From UBA1433 sp964581565 (GTDB taxonomy: Bacteria; Bacillota; Clostridia; Eubacteriales; UBA1433), in the NCBI GenBank assembly GCA_964581565.1, contig CAZOOZ010000013.1, positions 1 through 54,636 on the forward strand: a DNA stretch of 54,636 nucleotides. The letters are read 5' to 3'. Position 1 is the stretch's first letter. The number at the start of each line of letters is the position of its first letter. The notes under the pieces were generated by a model, which was not told the DNA's origin, made no database searches, and saw only the letters and a list, made by a program, of their open reading frames with translations. Positions 23,837 to 31,745 of this stretch are shown one piece after another. The position numbers and the translations under genes are program-made.

Positions 23837-25375
23837 TTAAAGCATTATTTTAATAAAGGATATCATGATACATGCCCCTGTGAGAATACCGGCAATATAA
23901 ATCGGTTTTTTATTTTGTTTATCAAAATATCCAAAAATAAAAAATAACAGCATATAAAAAACGACGATTTCACCGAGGAGCATTCTACTTAGAGTTATAT
24001 TAGCATAGTTTGCTTTTGAAAACAAATCCGCTATATAATTTAATGCCTCTGTTTCTTTTGTCAACAGCCAAAAATAAGGGCTCATGGCAGGGAAAAAACT
24101 TAAAAACATCCCTATAAACGCTGTGATTACAATGATTCCTGCCAGCGGTATGATGATCACATTTGCAAATAGTGCTATAAGTGATACGCGGGAAAAATGA
24201 TAGAGCACAATAGGCAACGTGGCAAGCTGTACGCAAACCGTAATTGCAATGATTTGAAGAGGCAGACGGAGAAATTTCAATTTTATCCTATTTATTTTTC
24301 GGTTGATCATCGGCATAAAAAATAAAATTCCCGCAACCGCGCCAAACGAAAGCTGAAACGATGCGGTGAAGAGCGCAATCGGGTTGAGCAGCAAGATAGT
24401 ACTTGCCGCAAAAGACAGAGAAGACAACGGATCATATAATCTTTTATTCAATTTTGAAAATTCGATAACGGCAAACATGATACATGCGCGCAATACGCTG
24501 ACTGAAAAAGCAGACATAGCCGCATATATAAAAAGTATGAATAAAATAAACAGCGTTTGGAGTTTACGATTCAGTTTTGCTCTTTTAAACAGAAAAATAC
24601 AAAGCAAATAAATATAACCAACGTGAAGCCCGCTTACCGAGAGTATATGACTCGCCCCGATAACCGTTAAATCCTCATAAAGCTCACTTTCTGTAGATTT
24701 GTCTCCCCAGAGAATCCCTTTAACTGTGTCCACGGCGCTGTCCGGCATAAAAGCTCTCAAATTTTCTTCAATATTATTTTTCAATTCATATATTTTGTTA
24801 ACATATAAAAACAAATTACCGGTGCTTATAAACTCAATATTTTTACCTGAAACCTGAACGATGGAATACACCCTTTTTGACTTGAGGTATAAATTATAAT
24901 CAAATTCTCCGGCTTCGTCGGCAGCATACGGGCAGACAATCTTGCCTGTAAGCTTTATTTTATCTCCGGGACTTAAAGCTTGTGTATCACCGTAAACATA
25001 AAGCAACACTTTTTGATTTATTTCAGTAAATATGTTCCCATCGATTATGCCGTATGCTTTTGCATATATTTGTGTATACTTTGTTTTTTCATTTGACGAA
25101 GAGAGAATTTGCACATACAATTCTGTTTTTTGATTTTCATATTCTTTGAGATCATATTGATTATTTAAAACATTGTCTGTGTATACCGAAAAAAACGAGG
25201 TTATAATAAAAAAAAGAAGAAGATATTTTAATGTTACTTTTTTTGAAATATAAAAATAATAGATAGCAAACAGTAGTGCCAGTATGGCTACGCTCAGCAA
25301 AACAGAACTGCATATTTTAGAGATGCAAACAGAAAAGATAATAAAAATTAACAGTGTAAAAAACGGTCTTTTCAT
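23837..25375 (-). CDS. comEC: ComEC/Rec2-type competence channel lacking the MBL domain
   Basis: 512 residues. N-terminal membrane helices lead into the soluble DUF4131 region (~70-200), then the competence domain with GILWGDKSTES and ASHILSVSGLHVGYIYLL (~245-260), SAFSVSVLRACIMF and many membrane helices to the end. ComEC carries transforming DNA across the membrane. Bacillus ComEC is ~775 residues with a C-terminal metallo-beta-lactamase-like nuclease domain; here the protein stops right after the last helices, so that domain is absent and not frameshifted (holA follows after nine bases). The ribosome binding site is weak. It could still transport DNA if a separate nuclease acts. Confidence 0.85.
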   Translation of the reverse strand: MKRPFFTLLIFIIFSVCISKICSSVLLSVAILALLFAIYYFYISKKVTLKYLLLFFIITSFFSVYTDNVLNNQYDLKEYENQKTELYVQILSSSNEKTKYTQIYAKAYGIIDGNIFTEINQKVLLYVYGDTQALSPGDKIKLTGKIVCPYAADEAGEFDYNLYLKSKRVYSIVQVSGKNIEFISTGNLFLYVNKIYELKNNIEENLRAFMPDSAVDTVKGILWGDKSTESELYEDLTVIGASHILSVSGLHVGYIYLLCIFLFKRAKLNRKLQTLFILFILFIYAAMSAFSVSVLRACIMFAVIEFSKLNKRLYDPLSSLSFAASTILLLNPIALFTASFQLSFGAVAGILFFMPMINRKINRIKLKFLRLPLQIIAITVCVQLATLPIVLYHFSRVSLIALFANVIIIPLAGIIVITAFIGMFLSFFPAMSPYFWLLTKETEALNYIADLFSKANYANITLSRMLLGEIVVFYMLLFFIFGYFDKQNKKPIYIAGILTGACIMISFIKIML

Positions 25376-25431
25376 ATGATTGGTATATTACTTTCATTTA
25401 ATGATCTTATACTGCTATTTTGAATCTATCG

Positions 25432-26364
25432 TTATAATTCTTTTTTTAAAAAATATTGATCGTATTTTCCGACACACTTTTCTAATTGACCGAAAACTTG
25501 ATATCCGTTTTTTAAGTACAACTCAATGGATTGAAATCCGTATACATATAAGTACAAAAGATGCACTCCATCGTCTTTTGCATTTTCTTCTATCTTTTCT
25601 AATAACACCGTACCCAGTCCTTTATGGCGGTAGGGTTCATCCACCCACAGGAACTCTATCTGTATACTGTTACATATCTTTAATGCTGCAACGGCAGCGA
25701 TTAAACTGCCAGTTTCACATTTGATACAATAGGCATATTGTTTACTGTCTTTAAAATAATCTTCATTATATTGCATGATTTTATTTTGCACTGTCTGTAT
25801 ATCTTCTTTTGACGCTTCTATGATCTTGTAGTAGATATCCCCGAAAGAATCACTGTATTTTCGGATAAAATCAATGATCAACTGCTCGATATTGTTTTTA
25901 TCCGCTTCTTCGCAGTATAAGTCATCATAATACCCAAAGGCATCTAAATCGAATAATCCTGCACTTTCTTCGGCAGATTCAAGCATAAGGGCATCTTGTT
26001 TCGCACTTTCATACACATCCAGCGCCTCACATAATATATCACCGATTGCATCGGCTCTTAAATCATAACAACCTTCTTTGGCAAGATAAATTATTCTCTC
26101 ATCAATATTCGAAAAAAGCTGTCCAAATCCACCGCTTTCAAGTTCATTAAGCACTGTGACACAGCTATAGACGCTTCTGCACGGCCTTGGCAGTGCACTG
26201 ATAATATCGAATTCCGATTGTGGCTTATCCCAAATTTTGCCCCAAAGCCAACTCATAACACATTCTTTTAAATAGATGTCTTCAATAGAGCTTAATTCTC
26301 CTCTTTTTAAATTTCTGTATTTATCAATAACACGAAGACAATCATAGATATTATTAAACGTCAT
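25432..26364 (-). CDS. DUF4375 (DMP19-like) domain fused to a GNAT acetyltransferase
   Basis: 310 residues from the ATG at 26364, which has AAAGGA nine bases upstream; the frame also opens with an unsupported TTG at 26391. The N-terminal half is helical with ELESGGFGQLFSN and DLRADAIGDILCEALDVYES, the hallmark stretch of the DUF4375/DMP19 family. The C-terminal ~90 residues are a GNAT domain with the acetyl-CoA loop PYRHKGLGTVLLEK and the closing YLKNGYQVFGQ. Substrate unknown. It follows folD by 23 bases and so is probably the last gene of the folate operon. The fusion is unusual; I recall the two domains mainly apart. Confidence 0.75.
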   Translation of the reverse strand: MTFNNIYDCLRVIDKYRNLKRGELSSIEDIYLKECVMSWLWGKIWDKPQSEFDIISALPRPCRSVYSCVTVLNELESGGFGQLFSNIDERIIYLAKEGCYDLRADAIGDILCEALDVYESAKQDALMLESAEESAGLFDLDAFGYYDDLYCEEADKNNIEQLIIDFIRKYSDSFGDIYYKIIEASKEDIQTVQNKIMQYNEDYFKDSKQYAYCIKCETGSLIAAVAALKICNSIQIEFLWVDEPYRHKGLGTVLLEKIEENAKDDGVHLLYLYVYGFQSIELYLKNGYQVFGQLEKCVGKYDQYFLKKEL

Positions 26365-26387
26365 CTTGCATAATCCTTTCAATATTT

Positions 26388-27242
26388 TCAAATATTTAAA
26401 TGTCGCGCCGCATAAACAATATTTTTCGCAAGTACCGATGTTGTGACGGCTCCAACACCTCCCGGCACCGGAGTTATGGCATGCACCCTATCCTCAACTT
26501 TATTATATGCCACATCTCCGCATATTTTTCCGTCTGCATTCAAGTTTATTCCTACATCAATTACCACCGAACGACTTTGCACAAATTCTTCTGTGACAAA
26601 ACCCGCTCTTCCGATACAGGAAATTATAATATCAGCTCTTTTACAAATTTGTGCAATATTTTTTGTTTTGGAGTGGCAAATAGTCACCGTTGCGTTTTCA
26701 TTTAAAAGCATCATGGAAAGCGGCCTGCCCACAACCATAGAGCGTCCCAATACCGCAACATTGCTTCCTTGTAAGGCGATATCATAATAATGCAAGATTT
26801 CCACCACCGCCCCGGGCGTTGCCGGAATGAGCGCATTTTTATCTTCAAGATACATTTTCGCACTGCTTTGCGGATGAATACAGTCCACATCTTTCAAAGG
26901 GCAGATGTTCTTTCTGATACGCATTGCATCTATGCCGGACGGCAACGGCTGGAAGATAAGAATACCATGAACACTGCTGTCGTTATTTTTGGTTTCAAGC
27001 AGTTTTAAAAGTGTATCAGTGGAAACATCCTCTTGCAACAGATCCACTTTTGTTACAATACCACATCTATTCATTCTCTTCAATGCACTTTTCTCGTAAG
27101 AGACATCTTCGGGTTTGCTGCCTACCCTTATAATCGAAAGCTTCGGGATAATCCCCTGTTGTTTTAAATCATCCGTTTTTTGGGTAACATCATTTGAAAT
27201 TTTATCTGCAACCGGTTTTCCGGAAAGAATTATACTCGGCAT
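26388..27242 (-). CDS. folD: FolD-type methylene-THF dehydrogenase, divergent active site
   Basis: 284 residues, full length. NAD(P) site VAVLGRSMVVGRP (~165), KDVDCIHP and TPVPGGVGAVTT near the end identify FolD. Ungapped alignment of VGSKPEDVSYEKSALKRM to E. coli VGSNPASQIYVASKRKAC keeps Tyr49 but puts Ala53 where the catalytic Lys (E. coli K54) should be. GILIFQPLP puts Phe97 at the Gln98 position. Those residues are known to be needed for the cyclohydrolase half-reaction, so this protein may be only a dehydrogenase. I recall similar YE.GA.KR forms in other Clostridia. The start overlaps the end of fchA, a separate cyclohydrolase, by 13 bases, which supports the division of labour. Confidence 0.9.
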   Translation of the reverse strand: MPSIILSGKPVADKISNDVTQKTDDLKQQGIIPKLSIIRVGSKPEDVSYEKSALKRMNRCGIVTKVDLLQEDVSTDTLLKLLETKNNDSSVHGILIFQPLPSGIDAMRIRKNICPLKDVDCIHPQSSAKMYLEDKNALIPATPGAVVEILHYYDIALQGSNVAVLGRSMVVGRPLSMMLLNENATVTICHSKTKNIAQICKRADIIISCIGRAGFVTEEFVQSRSVVIDVGINLNADGKICGDVAYNKVEDRVHAITPVPGGVGAVTTSVLAKNIVYAARHLNI

Positions 27243-27877
27243 AACTTTTCTTCAACCTTATCATAAATTTGAGCGCAGTCTATCTCTGCCTGCTTGATGA
27301 GAATTCTCAGCTCTTCTCTTACGGTATTCACATACTGCGTATCGTCCATGAGATTGATATTGATCAATACCGTCATCCAAGCGCTTTTGATTGCGGCAAG
27401 TACGCAGGCAGCTCCCGCCCCGATGTCGCTTAAAGCTAACATGTTTCCTTTCTCGCTTAGCTCCGCAAGCATTGCAATGATCTCACAAGAAATCCGAATA
27501 CACTCCACAGGAGTTTGTGAAGCTGCTTTCAATGCAATCTGCATAGCTTCATTCTTTACTGTTTTTTGCTCTTCGCTTTGCGCCGGAAGAGAATACGCCT
27601 TTGCCAACGGAGTAAAGCTACGGGCATCTTCATTTACAAACTCAAGACAATGATTTTTCACAGACAATGATTTTTTCAATATTTTTTCAATATCTTCATT
27701 ATATTTTTCGTATTTCTTCTTTCCATATGTTAAGTTGGCAACCATACCGCATAGCGCGGCTGCCATAGCTGCGCACAATGCGGCAACCCCGCCTCCTCCC
27801 GGAACCGGCTGCTTTGAATAAAGCGCTGCAACAAATTCATCTACACTTAATTGATTTAAATTATTATCCATAGTCAT
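27230..27877 (-). CDS. fchA: Methenyl-THF cyclohydrolase (FTCD/FchA family)
   Basis: 215 residues of the cyclodeaminase/cyclohydrolase fold: QPVPGGGGVAALCAAMAAAL near the start, NEDARSFTPLAKAYSLP, and SDIGAGAACVLAAIKSAW later. In anaerobes this family interconverts 10-formyl-THF and 5,10-methenyl-THF. The ATG overlaps the fhs stop (TAATG), and its end overlaps folD, so fhs-fchA-folD are translationally coupled in pathway order. A formiminotransferase partner (histidine degradation) is not present, which favours the cyclohydrolase role. Confidence 0.85.
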   Translation of the reverse strand: MTMDNNLNQLSVDEFVAALYSKQPVPGGGGVAALCAAMAAALCGMVANLTYGKKKYEKYNEDIEKILKKSLSVKNHCLEFVNEDARSFTPLAKAYSLPAQSEEQKTVKNEAMQIALKAASQTPVECIRISCEIIAMLAELSEKGNMLALSDIGAGAACVLAAIKSAWMTVLININLMDDTQYVNTVREELRILIKQAEIDCAQIYDKVEEKLCRV

Positions 27878-29553
27878 TAGAACAACCCTGTAATTACTCC
27901 GTTAGAATTTACATCTATTTTCTCCGCCGCAGGCACTTTGGGGAGCCCGGGCATTTTCATAATTTCCCCGGTGAGCGCAACAATAAATCCTGCCCCTGCC
28001 GATACCGTCATATCGCGCACCGTGATTCTAAAGCCTTCGGGGCGTCCTAATTTTGTTGGATCATCGGTAAGCGAATATTGATTTTTAGCAATGCAGATCG
28101 GTAGGTTTCCGAATCCCAATTTCTCCAAATTTCTCATTTCTTTGATCGCTTTAGAGGTAAAATCTACTCCGTCGGCTCCATAAATTTTTACCGCAATATT
28201 TTCTATTTTTTCTGCAATACTCATATCAAGCTCATATGCATATTCAAAAGCCGGCTTTTCACCCTCTGTAATTTTTATAATTTCTTGCGCCAAATCAATG
28301 CCGCCCGCCGAACCGTTCTCCCATACTTGCGATAATACTACGTTGACATTGAGCGCACTGCATTTTTGCTTTACAAGCTCAATTTCAGTATCCGTGTCAT
28401 TAGGGAATTTATTGAGCGCAACAATCGCTGGCAGTTTAAAAACGCCTGTTATATTTTCGATATGTTTGAGCAAATTTGGAATGCCGGCTTCAAGCGCTGC
28501 TAAATTTTCTTTATCGAGTTCATTTTTAGGCACACCCCCATTGTATTTAAGCGCTTTGATGGTCGCTACAATCACAACACCATCAGGGCTTAGCCCTGTC
28601 ATCCTGCATTTTATATCCAAAAACTTTTCCGCACCTAAATCTGCACCGAATCCGGCTTCCGTGATGACATAGTCAGCAAAGTGCATAGCCATTTTTGTCG
28701 CAATAATGGAATTGCATCCATGCGCAATATTGGCAAATGGTCCGCCATGGATAAATGCCGGCGTAGCCTCTAAAGTTTGCACCAAGTTTGGCTTTAATGC
28801 ATCCTTTAACAATGCCGCCATTGCGCCTTGTGCATTAATATCCCCCGCTGTTACGGGAGCTCCGTCGTAATCATACCCTATCACAATTTTTGCACATCTG
28901 TTTTTCAAATCTTCTATATCTGCCGAAAGGCAGAATACGGCCATAACTTCACTCGCTACCGTGATATCAAAACCATCTTCCCTGGGCATACCCTGTACTT
29001 TTCCGCCAAGCCCGCACACGATATTGCGCAGCTGACGATCGTTCATATCGAGCGCTCTTCGCCATGTGACCCTTCGCACGTCGATATTTTTCTTGTTACC
29101 CTGGAAAATATGATTATCCACCATAGCAGCAAGCAAATTATTGGCCGCACCGATTGCATGCAGGTCTCCCGTAAAATGAAGATTGATATCTTCCATGGGG
29201 ATCACTTGCGCATATCCGCCCCCGGCCGCGCCGCCTTTTACACCGAATACGGGGCCTAAAGATGGCTCCCGCAATGCTACAACAGTGTTTTTATTGAGCT
29301 TTGTGAGTGCGTCGGCAAGCCCTATTGTGGTTGTTGTTTTGCCTTCTCCCGCAGGTGTGGGATTGATTGCGGTCACTAATATTAATTTGGCTTCTTTATC
29401 TTTATTTTTTTTTAGTAAATTATAATCGATTTTCGCTTTATATTTACCATATAAATCCAAATCGTCTTCCGATAGGGAAAGTTTTTTTGCTATCGTTCTT
29501 ATATCTTCTATCTTTGCTTCTTGCGCTATTTGTATATCACTTTTATAAGCCAT
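27877..29553 (-). CDS. fhs: Formate-tetrahydrofolate ligase
   Basis: 558 residues, the family length. ATG at 29553 is chosen: GGAGAG lies seven bases before it, while the in-frame ATG at 29568 is itself the start of that site. ATP loop NPTPAGEGKTTTTIG (~65), REPSLGPVFGVKGGAAGGGY, and FVITEAGFGADLGAEKF-like stretches are intact. It joins formate and THF using ATP to give 10-formyl-THF, the entry of the Wood-Ljungdahl methyl branch, or runs in reverse in purine and amino acid fermentation. It overlaps folT by 11 bases and fchA by one base. Confidence 0.95.
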   Translation of the reverse strand: MAYKSDIQIAQEAKIEDIRTIAKKLSLSEDDLDLYGKYKAKIDYNLLKKNKDKEAKLILVTAINPTPAGEGKTTTTIGLADALTKLNKNTVVALREPSLGPVFGVKGGAAGGGYAQVIPMEDINLHFTGDLHAIGAANNLLAAMVDNHIFQGNKKNIDVRRVTWRRALDMNDRQLRNIVCGLGGKVQGMPREDGFDITVASEVMAVFCLSADIEDLKNRCAKIVIGYDYDGAPVTAGDINAQGAMAALLKDALKPNLVQTLEATPAFIHGGPFANIAHGCNSIIATKMAMHFADYVITEAGFGADLGAEKFLDIKCRMTGLSPDGVVIVATIKALKYNGGVPKNELDKENLAALEAGIPNLLKHIENITGVFKLPAIVALNKFPNDTDTEIELVKQKCSALNVNVVLSQVWENGSAGGIDLAQEIIKITEGEKPAFEYAYELDMSIAEKIENIAVKIYGADGVDFTSKAIKEMRNLEKLGFGNLPICIAKNQYSLTDDPTKLGRPEGFRITVRDMTVSAGAGFIVALTGEIMKMPGLPKVPAAEKIDVNSNGVITGLF

Positions 29554-30316
29554 GTTTATTCTCTCCATGTTTTAATTTCAAAGTTTTTATAATAATTAAA
29601 ATAAGTACCGTATTTAACGGGATCATTATATATGCCGTAATCAGCCTCACCGGCAGAAATACCAAAAATCCTTTACCGAAATAATAGGATAAAAAGAAAG
29701 TATTCAGTATCACTGTTGTGATAATATAAGTAACTGTGACTATAAAATAAATTTTATCTACCGAATTATATTTTTCGGCAAATAATTTATGGATAATAAA
29801 CGGCAACAGTATATAAATAAACAGCATTACCAGCACGGTGATTATGAGAGCAAAATTGACCATACTGTCTCCATAATAAAAGTTTCCGTTCGCAAAACTC
29901 AAAGAGCCCGATAGAAATAAAACGATGACAAACACTGTGCTCAAAGATAAAATAAACAATGAATTAATGAACTTCAGATGTTTTATTTTATCAATATACT
30001 TCTCAAGCGCTCCCGGAATCGCCCCGCAGAGTGCCGTGGTGAGTGTGAATCCAGGAAAAAAAGCGCCGCCCATAGGATTTATCATATATCCTAAAATATC
30101 TGCCACCATGCCGCATAAAAACCCTGCTGTAGGCCCATAGTAGAGACCCGCTATTAGCAGGGGCAAAAATGCAAAGTTTAATTTCAAAGCAGGAAAACCT
30201 GCTATCGGCACAACAATGCCGAATACTCTTGCTAAGATAATGCTGATTGCGCACAGCAGACTCACTGCCGCTAAAGATTTTGTGGAAATTTTGAATTTGG
30301 AAATTTGATTGTTCAT
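29543..30316 (-). CDS. folT: Folate ECF transporter substrate-binding (S) component
   Basis: 257 residues with six or more membrane helices. The family signature is LKLNFAFLPLLIAGLYYGP followed by AGFLCGMVADILGYMINP, then FFPGFTLTTALCGAIPG. FolT binds folate with high affinity and works with a shared EcfAA'T module, not present here. ATG start behind AGAGAGG, a site buried in a hairpin at 30318-30346. A tetrahydrofolate riboswitch lies upstream. First gene of folT-fhs-fchA-folD-GNAT; its end overlaps fhs. Confidence 0.9.
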   Translation of the reverse strand: MNNQISKFKISTKSLAAVSLLCAISIILARVFGIVVPIAGFPALKLNFAFLPLLIAGLYYGPTAGFLCGMVADILGYMINPMGGAFFPGFTLTTALCGAIPGALEKYIDKIKHLKFINSLFILSLSTVFVIVLFLSGSLSFANGNFYYGDSMVNFALIITVLVMLFIYILLPFIIHKLFAEKYNSVDKIYFIVTVTYIITTVILNTFFLSYYFGKGFLVFLPVRLITAYIMIPLNTVLILIIIKTLKLKHGENKHGL

Positions 30317-30317
30317 T

Positions 30318-30346
30318 GTATTACCTCTCTTCTTTAAGAGTAATAC
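30318..30346 (-). promoter_or_regulatory. Hairpin hiding the folT ribosome binding site
   Basis: The arms gtaatac (30340-30346) and gtattac (30318-30324) pair around tctt/aaga, enclosing the AGAGAGG site directly before the folT start. It is a plausible translational expression platform for the riboswitch upstream. Confidence 0.5.
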
Positions 30347-30407
30347 TTCCTATTAGGGGTTAACTATACCGCACCGTACATATTATATCAGTCAGCTAAT
30401 CCATAAA

Positions 30408-30496
30408 CAGCGGAAGCGAGATACCACCGCAGGAGATTCCTTTCGTTTGAAGGTACTTCCAACCCTTCAACACTTAACGCGATATCTCTACTCTGT
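30408..30496 (-). promoter_or_regulatory. Tetrahydrofolate (THF) riboswitch
   Basis: Read on the minus strand this region shows the conserved THF aptamer pieces in order: AGAGTAGA then a short stem, CGCGTTAAGTGTT, a hairpin gaaggGTTGGAaGTACcttc, AACGAAAGGAAT, then CTGCGGTGGTATCTC with the closing stem GAGATA/TATCTC. It lies about 90 bases upstream of folT, an established target. Binding of THF should lower expression of the folate uptake and one-carbon operon. About 60 bases lie between it and the end of the ornithine racemase gene; I see only a poor promoter there. Confidence 0.88.
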
Positions 30497-30559
30497 TTTT
30501 ATTTTAGTGTAGTTATTCTATCAATTTGCCCTGCTTTAGTCAATATGCGTTGCCTGCAG

Positions 30560-31618
30560 CTAAATATAATTTTTTTCTACAAATTCCGATGTATATGCCG
30601 CCAGTATCCCTCCGTATTTCAAACTAAATTCTGCGATCTCTCCCGGCTGATACTGCCTGATGCAATTTGTAATGTCAAGCACCGTGTGGTCACTGCTTTG
30701 CCCTATAATAATCATATTTTCATCTTTTGGAATCATATGCAGATAATTGACGTCTTGCCTGCCAAGCGCCAATATGGCTCTGCGCCTTATACCCAAATCT
30801 TTGCTCTCAACTTTTTCTCCAAAAGGATTCAGCCCAACATGTCCGGTCGGAATGGATGGTTTGTCATAGACTTCGATCACCTCCGCATACAGCGTAACAG
30901 CATTTTGATTTAGAATATCAATTTCACCTTCGGCTGCATCCGTTCCCATCATAATCGCTTCCCCTATTCGTAGTTCGTTAATGCCTTTTATATTCTCATG
31001 CTCTAAAAGATAAGCAAAAACATCGGTATTCCCTGCCGATAAAACCTCAATTTTTCTGCCTATGCATTGTTCTGTTTTTTCTTTTACATGAACCAGCTCA
31101 GTTAAATTATCCTCTGACGGCGATATCCCGTTCATACATCCCATATTTGTACCGATACCATATAAAACGACATTCTCTAAAGACTGAATTTCGGATGCCG
31201 CCTGAAGAAAATTATCCTGTCCGTAAACACCTTCCCTTAAATCTCCGATATCATACATTAAAATTACCTTAAAAATTTTATTTTGCTTTTTTGATTCTTT
31301 ATCAATCAGCTGTGCTACAGAAACCGATGATATAAGAGACGCAGTGGCGATTCCTACCAGCTCTTTTATCTCCGAAGGCATGGGGATTCGAATCAACAGT
31401 TTTTCAACATCATACTCTTTCAATTTCTTTAAATTTTGCAGTCTGGAATCTCCGAGTTTTTTAAATCCGGTCTTTATTGAAAGATCAACGATATGCCTGT
31501 CTGCTTTGTGCACTTTTGTAACTCCGACCGGCTCAATGCCTCTTTTGCGGCATTGTTTTAGTATGATTTGCATATTTTGCTCTATAAGTTTTAATTTGAT
31601 TGCAATTTTGGGATACAT
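30560..31618 (-). CDS. orr: Ornithine racemase (PLP, fold-type III)
   Basis: 352 residues of the alanine-racemase N-terminal fold. The PLP lysine is K35 in VGVTKVHKAD. Other landmarks are DSRLQNLKKLKEYD, LMYDIGDLREGVYG, GIGTNMGC, LSAGNTDVF, LRIGEAIMMGTDAAEG and RRRAILALGRQDV, the pattern of ornithine racemase from amino acid-fermenting Clostridia. It interconverts L- and D-ornithine, the first step of oxidative ornithine breakdown; the rest of that pathway is not in the window. Start ATG behind AAAGGA. It is a single gene between a terminator and the riboswitch leader. Confidence 0.8.
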   Translation of the reverse strand: MYPKIAIKLKLIEQNMQIILKQCRKRGIEPVGVTKVHKADRHIVDLSIKTGFKKLGDSRLQNLKKLKEYDVEKLLIRIPMPSEIKELVGIATASLISSVSVAQLIDKESKKQNKIFKVILMYDIGDLREGVYGQDNFLQAASEIQSLENVVLYGIGTNMGCMNGISPSEDNLTELVHVKEKTEQCIGRKIEVLSAGNTDVFAYLLEHENIKGINELRIGEAIMMGTDAAEGEIDILNQNAVTLYAEVIEVYDKPSIPTGHVGLNPFGEKVESKDLGIRRRAILALGRQDVNYLHMIPKDENMIIIGQSSDHTVLDITNCIRQYQPGEIAEFSLKYGGILAAYTSEFVEKNYI

Positions 31619-31711
31619 GCTTTTATTCCTTTTTTGTATTCGTCTCTATTATATATAAAAATAGTCTTCGCGCAAATACATAAAAAATAAATATTTAATG
31701 AAATACAGGCT

Positions 31712-31745
31712 AAAAAAATGACTTCTTTCGAAGTCATTTTTTTAT
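31712..31745. terminator. Terminator after the MFS transporter
   Basis: The arms aaaaaaatgactt and aagtcattttttt flank a short loop at 31712-31745 and overlap the stop at 31742. A/T runs on both sides make it work in either direction. It closes the long rplU-to-MFS transcript. Confidence 0.8.

Noticed and set aside
30380..30400. TATAAT within the folT leader as an internal promoter
   Set aside because: No acceptable -35 box at 16-18 bases; it lies between the aptamer and the ribosome-site hairpin, where RNA structure explains conservation better.
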